Shown here: positions 45,513 to 56,959 of the stretch, one piece after another
Layout: each line of letters starts with the position of its first letter
Position numbering within the stretch: the stretch's first letter is position 1
Source: Owenia fusiformis
Lineage: Eukaryota; Annelida; Polychaeta; Sabellida; Oweniidae
Direction of reading: 5' to 3'
Length of the DNA stretch: 64,000 nucleotides
Assembly (NCBI GenBank): GCA_903813345.2
Contig: CAIIXF020000008.1
Span: forward strand, 38,814,867 to 38,878,866
Made by a program: the position numbers and the translations under genes
Notes under the pieces: model-generated
Told to the model about the DNA's origin: nothing
Database searches by the model: none
Seen by the model: the letters and a program-made list of their open reading frames with translations, nothing else

Positions 45513-48500
45513 TTGGGGGCCTACAAGCCGGGAATCACGGTAGCTCTCTAGAGACATAAAAAATCTTCAGAGGGTGCGAGATGATAGAGAACACGGGCCG
45601 TGATTTTCAACAATTTACAAGAGGATAGTCAACTTGTGCCTAAGGGTGATCGACAGAACATTTTCAAGTACGAGATGAAAGTCTACAACCTAATGAACTT
45701 TTATATTAACATTGACATGTTAAAATTTTAAAACTAGGAGAAGCAGTAATGGACCATATTTGAAAATTGACATATTTAATCCATAACCGAAACCTGCATA
45801 TTTAACAAAAGCAACTTTTGGACAGCTATAACTTTAACACAACCCGATCGACCCTAATCAGAGGGGCTAATGTTGATTAGATTATATATATATCTTTTAT
45901 TGACTCAATTTATCATGTCATGTAAATGACGATAAACGGATGGGTGATTTTGCAATGTCGTTTTGCTACCTCCACTGAGACACTAATAAAAACAGAAGTA
46001 TGGACTTCCCTGATTGACACATCGTTGGATATATAGGATTACTACAGTGTGAACATTTTGGTTCAATTCTATCAGAAAGGAGGTAATGGTCGTTTGTGGA
46101 ACTTCGGAACTCATCAGCATGATCAACTGAACGGATCCGGAATCTGACAACTGATCATGGCAATTGTTACCAATCAGTCCTGTCTGCGAAAAGACATACT
46201 ATGTAGTGGACATTGGCACCGTCCGAATAGTGGTAAAACAGACTAGTGAGGAACAAAGGGACAAAGATCGTAATCCAGTACTTTGCTTAATATGTTGGTG
46301 CTGACTAAGAGGGAAAACATTCGGAAATTACCTAGTACAATGTGATATCAATTTTGATTATCTAGGCATAATAAAGTATCATTAATGATAACATATAAGA
46401 TGCTAAACATACATTCTTCAAAAAGAAGTCAGAACTTTTAAATCAGTAAGGGTTTGTGTATTTTGAAATCGGTCAATTGAGTATCTGTTATGAGGGAACT
46501 TTATATATTGATATAATGATTCATAATCCAGGTGTGGTAAAGCTTCAAGGTTAAAGAGATACTTTTCTTATCTGTGCATTCATTGGTATTTCTGTGGCAT
46601 GGTCTTGTAACTTGACCTTATGGAGAATACAGTGTTAAAAAGGGAAAGCATATGCATGTTGTATTTTCACATGTGTATTATATTGTTTTTGCCCTATTCG
46701 AGTTAAGTGTTTTGGAGTAATTTTGGCATTGCTATAAATTATGATGATTCAGTTATTGAGCTAGGCGCATGGAGAAAGTAAGTTGCATAGTGCTCATTAT
46801 TCAAATTCAGGTATCTTTTCCTTTTTTGACCGGTATTGACGTCATACTCCGCTTTGTATATTTTAAGATGGCTGGATAACGTTGGTAGACCAAGTGTTAA
46901 AAATAGATGCCGAAGATGTAAAGTATTGGCATTTCACTGATTCCTTTGCTAATGTTTTTTTTTGAGTTGTGTAAGGTGAAAGGTAGATACATATGAGGGT
47001 ACTGACAACTGTTAGGTGTACAAATACTGATATTTTGTCTGCTAAAGATACTTATTATTGGCCAGAGCCATTCATCATGGGGTAGTTGAGGCGAAGGAAT
47101 GTTGTGGGTTGAACTTGAGATTCATGTTAATTATGTATTTTCTGAACTTTCCTCTTTGAAGTTTGATTGTAGGGGCGTTAATGGGTTTATCTCTCAGGTA
47201 TACACTCAATACAAGAGTCCAGGCCAAGGGACGTTTTTGATATATGTCAGTTCACAGTTCATTTATGATAATTATGTTAAGAAGTATTGAGTTGTTGAGG
47301 TTGTTTCATGGTGCGAGGAATAATGCCGCATCATGAGAGGATATATTACGTGAATGACATATTTGAGTATATTTTTGGAAGTAAATGGTCAATATGATCA
47401 TTGTGCATTTGACGTGTGTGCTTTGGGATATGAATTTGGTGACGCTTCCTGTGATCATACTTTGATGATATGTTTCGTCATTTCAATCATTGTGTTGATA
47501 CTAGTTACTTCAAAGTAATATTGCTGTTTATTAAATGAGAAAATTGGAGACTGGGGTGGGAATAGTAAATGGTTTATGGTAGAGCTAAACAGAACTCATT
47601 TTTTCACTGGCTACTTCACCAATCTTGTTCAGGTTTTTGTTATTCACTGATTGCTTGATATTGGAGGTTGTGTGAGGTGATGAGAGTAGTAACTGACAAT
47701 TGTATGTCAGGTTAAGTGATTATTTTCCGCAAAATATATGCCAAGATCAATATGTTTCTTAAGACTTAATGTGTTGGGTTTGGATTGAGATTTATGTGAG
47801 ATGTAGTTTTGTATTTCCCTCTGTGAAGTTTCACTGAAGTGGACATGAGTCATGAGTTTATTTCTTGGACATACACGCCAATACAAGAGTCCGAGGGGCG
47901 TTTTATGTATGCCAGTCCATTGATAATTGGGTTTAAAGATGAGTAATGTTGAGGATTTTCATATGCGAGGGTAAATGCCGCATTGTGAAAGTAGATATAA
48001 CACGGATGGCATAATTGAGTTAATTTTTTACTTTAGGAGTTTTTTTTTATTGGTCAATGTGACCATTGTGCTTTTGACGTGTATCTTTTTAGATTTGAAT
48101 TTGATCATGCTTCCTTTGGTCAGACTTTGATTGAGGAACTTTTTAACAATTTTTGATCAATAACTGATCAGTGGCGGGCCTATCTATTTTTAGATAATAA
48201 TGGGGTATATCGTTTATCAATTGTTTATCATAAGAATTATGATTTCTCTTTGAGTTTCTAAACAATTTATCAAGCTTTGAAGCAATGTTATTTCGAGATG
48301 TATTTTTGTTCTTGAAGGTGATATGTTTTTATTCATAGGGAAATCAGTTCTACATTCAGTTGTTTGTACTGTAGATTATGGAAAATGATGAGATGAATTA
48401 GTAGTTTGACTCTAGGTGAATGTTGATTGATGGAACATGTTAGGATATAGAAAGGATATGGACTTTGGTTATAACACTGACATCTATATATGAAACATTT

Positions 48501-48761
48501 TTGTTTATGTTTTTGGAATAAGTGAATTATATTTGTTGCGAACATTTTGAATTTGGTTTTTAACAACATTTATGCCTGGATATCAATTTGATTAAACCAA
48601 TGGAAACACTAATTATGATTTTGGACACTACTATTTGCTCCGTTTATTTCATAGTTATTATTATCGTATCATTAGAATATCTTTTCATTATGTTTTACAT
48701 ACATGTGTACTTTAACATTTCCTTTGTGCGGACACAAAGTTTTTGAATGGACGGAGGGTAG

Positions 48762-49017
48762 TGTTATGCCTATTGCTTATGTGTTTTAAACAGTTTCTTC
48801 AGTCTACTAGCTGTAACTCAAGAGGCAACATCTCTAGCTAACATCTACTAATCTTGGGTTGCAGTTAGGAGATTCAAGGTTTTGAATTATATGCTTTTTA
48901 GAGTAGGCTTATTGTGATTAATAAAAGAATTTACATCAAGCTATTTTAGTTACATTATCATACCCCTAGACAAGAAAAAAGGACCACATACCAACGAGAA
49001 CCCCGTGAAGCGTAACA
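48762..49017 (+). repeat. 3' LTR
   Basis: 256 bp, identical to the 5' LTR except for one additional A in an A run. Confidence 0.95.
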
Positions 49018-49021
49018 AGGG

Positions 49022-50042
49022 CAGCATTTCTATTTTATCAATCTTGGAATACGCTTACAGAATTATCATTCTTTAACTTATGTTTAGTGAGACATGCCTC
49101 TTCATGTCTGATGTTACAGTTTGTTGCAAGCCAAATGGAATACCTTGTTTTATTCACAGACAAATTACTTAATTCACATTGGGTCTGTGGACCATATGAG
49201 TGAATTAGACATGTCCTGCTTGAAGCATTGTTATGAATAGTGTTGGCGCCATCTTAAAATGAAAATTAATACATCCCGGTCTAAACCATATATTTTCCAC
49301 CAAGTAGGAATTTAGAGCTAAAAATATGGTGCACACTTTATACACGCATATCAGCTTCATCATTCTGAATTTATTTCAAATGCAGCCAATTTTGAATCAT
49401 ACTTCATCCACTAAATGTTTTCAAACAAAACCCTTCTCTAATACATGTAACATTACTACAGTGCTTCAAATGGTCCCAATAGCTTTCACAAAATTATGTT
49501 TGTTTACTTAAGTCCATATATGGCAATACTGTCAATTATGTATGAACTATTTACAACAATGCATTGTACAAAAATATTCAACATTTTGTACATTTTACAT
49601 TTTATGAGCACTGAATCTACATATTAACCTTTGGAATGCGCTTAGTGATGAAATGAAAGTACAGTTCAAGTACAGCAAAATATCAACATTTAAATGCTGT
49701 TTGTTTTTTAAAAAAGTGAATTTCTATAATTTGACTATTTTGTATGAAGGCACAATAAGTAAATTGTTTTGTCGAGAGGATGTTGTTTTCAACTATAGAA
49801 AAATACAGATGTCATCACAATGTTGACATCAAACTAATAGCTGACATTCTCCTCTTATCAAAACTAACATTAAACATTGACACCAAAATTGAAAGTTGGA
49901 TCTTGATTTAATTCATTCAAATTCTATCCTAAACTCATCTGCTAGTAGCATAGAATATCATTGGGTAAATCCGCGATTTCCTAATAATACTCAATTACTG
50001 TTTTTCCCTAAATGGGAATCAGTTTCTCATCACATTCCATTA
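49022..50042. other. 3' flank of a minus-strand gene; no other gene seen
   Basis: Sequence downstream of the terminal exon ending at 50043 (- strand), probably 3' UTR and spacer. Short ORFs show no support. Confidence 0.5.
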
Positions 50043-50204
50043 TCAAGATGAGAAAACAGGAATTGTGTCATCAATTTCGCCATTTTCTTGTGCTTCATTA
50101 TCTTCCTGTGTGGGAGTAAGGCTGAGTTTGCGGACTTCACTGACAAGTTGGTGATGCTCTTCAATCAGTTCAGCTAGCTCATGTTTACGAGTCTCTGCCT
50201 CAGC
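50043..50204 (-). CDS. Terminal exon of a minus-strand gene, coiled-coil-like
   Basis: After ACATTTCCAG| the frame (phase 0) encodes AEAETRKHELAELIEEHHQL, then VSEVRKLSLTPTQ and an acidic tail ending TIPVFSS*, 53 residues. Hydrophobic residues at 3-4 spacing suggest a coiled coil. The gene is not identified. An exon at 60274-60362 ends in phase 0 on the same strand and could join it. The acceptor lies next to the first copies of the 61-bp array. Confidence 0.6.
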   Translation of the reverse strand, partial: AEAETRKHELAELIEEHHQLVSEVRKLSLTPTQEDNEAQENGEIDDTIPVFSS

Positions 50205-52965
50205 CTGGAAATGTGAAAATGTGAAAATGTGAAATGTTAAATATGTGAATAATTGTCTGCCTCTGCAGTCTGCATGGAAATGTGAAAAGTTGAATATGCG
50301 AATAATTGTATGCCTCTGCAGGCTGCATGGAAATGTGAAAATATCACGCCCGGTGATCGTGAAAATGGGACGGAGGGGGGAGCAGGCAATTTCTGCGAGA
50401 AAATTCAACAAATCTGAGAGATTTATTTTTTCAAGAAAAAGTTAACTATTAAATTGCTGAATTGATAGGCGCACGGTATGGTAAAATATGTTAGGTCTTC
50501 TGGGATTTTTTCTGAAACGATAGGCATCTAAGATATGAGATCTATTAAAAAAGGCGCGAGGCAACCAACAGACACAAATCAACGTTTTAGCTATAAATCA
50601 AGCAACAATGGTCTACACGACCTGAATTAAATACTTGTAAGTGACGATATCATAACTAAATTAATGCCATTGCTGAATTTATAAAATAGGTTTCAATACG
50701 TAAAATAAAAAATAATCGAAAAAAATTATGGGACGGAGGGGGGGGAGCAATATGTATCATGTCTTAATACATATTGCTCCCCCCCTCCGTCCCAAAATTA
50801 TTTTTGATTATTTTTTATTTCACCTATGGAAACTTATTTTACAAAGTCAGCAATAACATTAATTTTGTGACGATAATGTCACTTACAAGTATTTATTACA
50901 GGTCATGTACACCATTGTTGCCTCATTTATAGCAACAACATTGACTTTTGCACGTTGGTGCGTTGCGCCTTTTTTAATAGATCTTATACCCTATAAGAGT
51001 ATCGGTTGAAAAAAAATCCTAGAATACCTAACATATTTTACAATACCGTGAGCCTATTTACTTAGCAATTCAATAGTAAACTTCTTCTTTAAAAAATAAA
51101 TCTTCCAGATTTGTTGAAATTTCTAGCAGAAATTGCCTGCTCCCCCCCTCCGTCCCAATTCTACGATCACCGGGCGTGAATATGAAATGTTGAATATGTG
51201 AATAATTGTCTGCCTCTGCAGGCTGCATGGAAATGTGAAAATGTAGAATGTTGAATATGTGAATAATTGTCCGCCTCTGCAGGCTGCATGGAAATGTGAA
51301 AATGTGAAATATTAAATATGTGAATAATTGTCTGCCTCTGCAGTCTGCATGGAAATGTGAAAAGTTGAATATGCGAATAATTGTATGCCTCTGCAGGCTG
51401 CATGGAAATGTGAAAATATGAAATGTTGAATATGTGAATAATTGTCTGCCTCTGCAGGCTGCATGGAAATGTGAAAATGTAGAATGTTGAATATGTGAAT
51501 AATTGTCCGCCTCTGCAGGCTGCATGGAAATGTGAAAATATGAAATGTTGAATATGTGAATAATTGTCTGCCTCTGCAGGCTGCATGGAAATGTGAAAAT
51601 GTAGAATGTTGAATATGTGAATAATTGTCCACCTCTGCAGGCTGCATGGAAATGTGAAAATGTGAAATATTAAATATGTGAATAATTGTCTGCCTCTGCA
51701 GTCTGCATGGAAATGTGAAAAGTTGAATATGCGAATAATTGTATGCCTCTGCAGGCTGCATGGAAATGTGAAAATATGAAATGTTGAATATGTGAATAAT
51801 TGTCTGCCTCTGCAGTCTGCATGGAAATGTGAAATGTTGAATATGCAAATAATTGTCTGCCTCTGCAGGCTGCATGGAAATGTGAAAATGTAGAATGTTG
51901 AATATGTGAATAATTGTCTGCCTCTGCAGGCTGCATGGAAATGTGAAAATGTGAAATATTAAATATGTGAATAATTGTCTGCCTCTGCAGTCTGCATGGA
52001 AATGTGAAAAGTTGAATATGCGAATAATTGTATGCCTCTGCAGGCTGCATGGAAATGTGAAAATATGAAATGTTGAATATGTGAATAATTGTCTGCCTCT
52101 GCAGTCTGCATGGAAATGTGAAATGTTGAATATGCGAATAATTGTCTGCCTCTGCAGGCTGCATGGAAATGTGAAAATGTAGAATGTTGAATATGTGAAT
52201 AATTGTCTGCCTCTGCAGGCTGCATGGAAATGTGAAAATGTGAAATATTAAATATGTGAATAATTGTCTGCCTCTGCAGTCTGCATGGAAATGTGAAAAG
52301 TTGAATATGCGAATAATTGTATGCCTCTGCAGGCTGCATGGAAATGTGAAAATATGAAATGTTGAATATGTGAATAATTGTCTGCCTCTGCAGTCTGCAT
52401 GGAAATGTGAAATGTTGAATATGCGAATAATTGTCTGAAGATGTGAATATTTGTCTGCCTCTGCAGTCTACCTGAAAATGTAAATATGTGAAATATTGAA
52501 TAGGTGAAAAATTGTCTGCCTCTACATGGAAATGTAAAAATGTGAAATGTTAAATATGTGAATAATTATCTGCTTTTGCATGGAAATGTAAAAACATATG
52601 TGAATATGTGAATAATTGTCTGCCTCTCCAGTCTGCAGGGAAATGTGAAATGTTGAATATATGAATAATTGTCTGTCCCTCCAGTCTGCAAGGAAATGTG
52701 AAAATGTGAAATGATGAATATGTGAATAATTATCTGCCTCAGACTGGGAATGTGAAAATGTGAAATGATGAATATGTGAATAAATGTCTGCCTTTGCATG
52801 GTAATAATGTTAACATGTCTGCCCCTGCATGTAAAAATGTGAAATGTTATATTTGTGAATAATTGTCTGCCTCAGCCTAAAAATGTGAAATGTTGTATAT
52901 GTGAATAATAGTCCTTCTCTACCTGGAAATGTGAAACTGTGAAATGTTGAATAAGTGAATTTAAC
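50205..52965. repeat. 61-bp tandem array with 289-bp higher-order repeat
   Basis: The basic unit contains TGTCTGCCTCTGCAGGCTGC followed by ATGGAAATGTGAAAATATGA. Between about 51840 and 52420 a set of five unit variants repeats every 289 bp (anchors GAAATGTTGA at 51840, 52129, 52418). Beyond 52430 copies decay. The first copies (50211-50344) are cut off by the insertion at 50345-51178. The minus-strand ORFs through it (MQPAEADNYSHIQ...) are repeat translations. Confidence 0.95.
50345..51178. mobile_element. 834-bp foldback element inserted in the 61-bp array, duplication AATAT
   Basis: Ends CACGCCCGGTGATCGT and ACGATCACCGGGCGTG, with arms extending inward (GGGACGGAGGGGG both ways) to a centre near 50745. 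AATAT at 50340-50344 and 51179-51183. Removing the element and one AATAT restores a perfect array unit, GAAAATATGAAATGTTG. A 5-bp duplication and a CAC start recall Transib-type ends, but the next bases do not fit that heptamer and no transposase is present. Confidence 0.92.
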
Positions 52966-53261
52966 CTATATGTCAACTAATGTATATAGTTATAGTAGAT
53001 ATTATGAAGATTTCTGATGAATGGTGAGATATGTGAAACATTGAATATGAGAAACATATTAAATGTATGAAACATTGACGAAATAACGTTTGACTCTTTC
53101 AAAGCTTCAAATCTTAACTTCCAAAGAGTCAAACACTTTTTTGGGAATATTTAAACTTTAAATACTTAATACTCATTTAACTACATTATAAATTCATAAG
53201 TGGTGTGACTCATGAATACATTGTGAATGCTTTGATAGTAATTTAAAATGCTAATAACAAC

Positions 53262-55468
53262 TTACATTATTCACAAAGCATCGCAATTTGAATGTGATTG
53301 CTATTGCTAGGTGATTGCGACATCGCAATTTTGGCGCGGTATTCACAATGACGTGATATCGCAATCGCGTAGCAATAGCAATCGCATTAGGATAGCAATG
53401 TGTTAGTAGCTTTACTGTAACAAGTAAAGCAAACATAGGATGGTTTAGTTGAAACCAATGCTATTTATTAATTTATTTACGACTGTCCGTGGAGTTAATA
53501 ATAAAAACTAAGATTAAATAAAATAAAATTGTTGTGTTTAAATGATTTTATGAACCCAACATCCATTTATTTGAGTAGTTTATCCGATTCTATCCCAAGG
53601 TATATTTCGAAATTCTATTTTGATGGGTGTGGGAGGGGACCCGCTCAACCCTCTCAAAACCAGAACAACGGCAACGCCAAAGCGTAGCAAATCCCATCGA
53701 ACAGCCATGGATGGCATTTTTACAAACAAAGTATATAGCAAAAATGGCAGGCATTTTTCAAAATGGCCGCCTTCTTCCAAAAGTGTCATTAGACCATTTG
53801 CCATACTTATAGTATTCACATACCAAATATGAACAAAATCGCTCCACTACTTTTCGAGTTATAGTAAAATACGTTAAAATGGCGGCCATTTTGAAAAATG
53901 GCCGCCTTTTACCAAAAGTGTCATTAGACAGTGTGCCATGCTTACGGTATTCACATACCAAATATGAACAAAATCGCTTCACTACTTTTCGAATTATTAT
54001 AAAATACATTAAAATGGCGGCCATTTTTCAGGATTTTTCTCAAAATGGCCACCTTCTACTAAAAGTGTCTTGGATAGTGTGTCATGCTTTTAGTATTCAC
54101 ACCAATATGAACAAAATCACTCCACTACCTTTCGAGATATAGTAAAATACGTTAAAATAGCGGCCACTTTGAAAAATGGCCGCCTTCTACCAAAAGTGTC
54201 ATTAGACAGTGTGCCATCCTTATAGTTCTCACATACCAAATATGAACAAAATCGCTCCACTACTTTTCGAGTTATAGTAAAATAGGTTAAAATGGCGGCC
54301 ATTTTTTAAAATGGCCACCTTCTACCAAAAGTGTCTTTAGACAGTGTGTAATGTTTATAGTATTCACATACCAAATATGAACAAAATCGCTCTACTACTT
54401 TTCGAGTTACAGCAAAAATCGTAAAATAACGAGTAAAGGCCGCCATTTTTCAAGATGGCTGCCATGTGCTTCTTTAATATCTTTATTTCTAGCTTTATTA
54501 ATGTCCTATATAATTTTTTTACATCTAAAGCATATTGCTATTATAGTTTTACATATTGCACCTAAATTACTGTAAATTTGGCACTAAAATGGCCGCCATT
54601 TTGAAATGAGCGGCCATTTTGAAAATTGGCTTTCGAGCAGAACTTATACCCCCATAGGGTATATGTGTACAAAATATGAACAAAATCGGGCCAACGGTAT
54701 TTGAGTTATTGCCCGGACGGACGGACGTACGTACGTACGGACGGAGGCGTTCCCTATATCCCTCTGAACTTCGTTCGATGGGATAATTATATCTTCTAGG
54801 AACTTAGTTTATGTTAGCTGTTTTCCAATAATCGTTCCATCAATCCCCTTCATTGCCTAAAATCATTCACTCCTCCGTATTTTTACAATTTACTCTTTAT
54901 CTATTAATAGAATTAAAATTCACGTCCATTCCCTCATACAACGACGATACCTCGATCATCTAATGATCATCGTAAATATCCAATGGATGTGTTCTGTCGC
55001 GAAATAATCTTGGTCTTACTTGATTCACCGGTATCATCGCCATTTTGTTTTACAGTGTCTCAGACGACTGATAATGGCGGGAATTATAACATTGCGATTC
55101 ATTGATAGCAATTTTAGATGAAATATAGAAAATATTCTTCCATTATTTAAGACGACTTTAGACCCTTAGTATCTCGTCGGAACACATGAAATGACGATTT
55201 TTTTAAATCGTATGTTGGTTAGTATACCAAAAATAAAAGAAATTAAAATAGCAAATAATTCTGAGAACGCTAAATGCATTTAATTAAAACATAAAGCAAC
55301 CCTTAATATTGCGACTGTATTGCGGCTGGTAGAGGGTAGTCGCAATTATATGACGCTATTAATGCGATTGAATTGCTAAGTCGCAATCGCACTTTGATTG
55401 TGAATAAGAATTTTTGCGATGGCGATTGCGATGTCGCAATCGCATAGGATGCGACACATTGTGAATAA
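53262..55468. mobile_element. Foldback element with TIR TTATTCACAATGTGTCGCAT-like, host to a nested element
   Basis: Left end TTATTCACAAAGCATCGCAA, right end (reversed) TTATTCACAATGTGTCGCAT. Inner arms carry repeated GCGATTGCGA-type motifs. The 53671-54785 element lies inside. Non-coding. Confidence 0.7.
53671..54785. mobile_element. TIR element with ~136-bp tandem repeats (AAAATGGCGGCC)
   Basis: Ends ATCCCATCGAAC and GTTCGATGGGATAAT. About five internal repeats contain AAAAGTGTCATTAGACAGTG, ATATGAACAAAATCGCT and AAAATGGCGGCCATTTT; a GGACGGACGGACG run lies near the right end. Related to 31310-32095. Confidence 0.8.
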
Positions 55469-55490
55469 GGCCTGAGGACAGTGAACCTAC

Positions 55491-55511
55491 CATGATAGAA
55501 GTGACTAGAAA
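55491..55511 (-). pseudogene. 21-nt exon-like duplicate (FLVTSIM) of the exon at 60274
   Basis: Between TATATCAG| and |GTAGGTTCAC lie 21 bases in phase 0, FLVTSIM, parallel to FVVSSVM at the end of the 60.3-kb exon. The flanking intron bases are shared as well (GTTATTTTCATATA upstream, GTAGGTTCACT downstream). It looks like a tandem duplicate that lost about 70 bases; it could be a microexon or debris. Confidence 0.4.
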
Positions 55512-55727
55512 CTGATATATGAAAATAACAACTTAAAAGTTAAATAGATGTAGTATAGTAGGAACAAGGGGTTCCCATGCACCCATAAGGTGTGAATAAG
55601 TTACATACATTTTTGTAATCACTAGGGTGTCTATTTAATGAATTCATTTGTTAACATTGCCAACTAATGTCCCATAGTACTTTTATGGCGGCATTCAGTT
55701 ACCATGGTTACGCATCTTTAGAATCTT

Positions 55728-56464
55728 ACCTTGGTATCTTAAATCATTTGTAGCTCTGTCATTATTTGGTCTATAGAAATGATATTGGTACCAAATTGAA
55801 CCTCGTTAAATTTTCAATAAATTTCTGATATTCAATTATGCAAATTATCTAATTTGCATAAATTATGACGTCATCAATCTATTTTTGGTTCAGAATTTCC
55901 AACTATAGCAACGTATCTATTAGAACTGAGGCCGTATGGCAAAATTTCTGAAAGGTTTTGTCCTTTATTCTATTAGTAGAAGGTATAAGCAACATAAAAG
56001 TGAAAACAGATTCAAAATTGAATCAGTATTACGAAAGTTATGTAACTTTCGAGGCAGCTATCGTGAATGTCATTATTTGACAATAGTATACATACATCTT
56101 ACCTTGGAGTCTTGAATCAATGTAGCTTCGCCATTATTTGGTCTATAGAGATGATATTGGTATCTGATTAAACCTTATTAAATTTACTATATGGTTACAA
56201 TATTCAGTTATGCAAATTAGCTAATTTGCATTAATTGTGACGTCATCAATCCATTTTTGGTTCAGAATATCCTAGTATAGCAACATATCTATTAGAACTG
56301 AGGCCATATGACAGAACGTGTGTATAGTTTTGTCCCTTATTTGATGAGTGGAAGATATAAGCAACATTAAAGAGACAACAAATCTTCAAAATTGGATCAG
56401 AATTAACAAAATTATCCAGCTTTGGAGGCAGCTACTGTGAACGTCATTGTTTGACAATTATAAA
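55728..56464 (+). repeat. Two direct ~370-bp repeats in the left palindrome arm
   Basis: 55728-56090 and 56100-56464 share CATTATTTGGTCTATAGA, ATGCAAATTA, TGACGTCATCAAT and AGAACTGAGGCC in order. The mirror pair lies in the right arm at about 59350-60080. Each unit holds an octamer-type ATGCAAAT/ATTTGCAT pair and a CRE-like TGACGTCA. Confidence 0.85.
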
Positions 56465-56959
56465 AAGAATATTAAATTAACAAAAAAGTAACAACCATAG
56501 TTGTTTCAATCTTATTGAGTAAAAATGTGCATGTATTGAACTGAACTAATAAGTATGTGGAAAGGTTACATGTATTTTGACTATCATTCACAAGGGTCAA
56601 AACAGTTATTTCTACCCTGTATATTAAAGATCCAATTTTATAATTGACCATGCATCATATTCTTCATATTCTTGATTCTTAAAGTATCTGAAGTATAAAG
56701 CATGATTAGAAGTGAAGATGATTCATCATATGGTTTATGTAATATTTCTAACATTTCAGATGCTATGGTAACATCACTTGATAATGAGGTTTTTACATTT
56801 CATGTTCTTAATGAGTTAAAAGAAAGTTATTCTCCCTTTGCTTAGAGATAAATAGTCACATGAATTGGTTTAAAAAAATTATAACTTAATTTAACCCCCT
56901 CCTGACAGCCCCCATATTCGAAGATTTTGGTGAAACCTGGCAAAATACATTAATTATTA

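Larger units (their letters stand above)
45258..49017. mobile_element. Non-autonomous LTR retrotransposon, very young
   Basis: 5' LTR 45258-45512 and 3' LTR 48762-49017, both TGTTATGCC...GCGTAACA, differing by one A. Flanked by AGGG (45254-45257 and 49018-49021). Each LTR carries AATAAA. A primer-binding-like TTGGGGGCC follows the 5' LTR and a purine-rich GGACGGAGGGTAG precedes the 3' LTR. The 3.25-kb interior has no gag, protease, reverse transcriptase or integrase frame; the longest ORF is about 60 codons. It is LARD-like and would need enzymes from another element. Confidence 0.95.

Noticed and set aside
45513-48761. Hidden gag-pol
   Set aside because: No frame longer than about 60 codons and no recognisable reverse transcriptase, protease or integrase motif on either strand.
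51070-52339. Minus-strand ORFs of 126-187 codons
   Set aside because: Translations of the 61-bp array (MQPAEADNYSHIQ-type).
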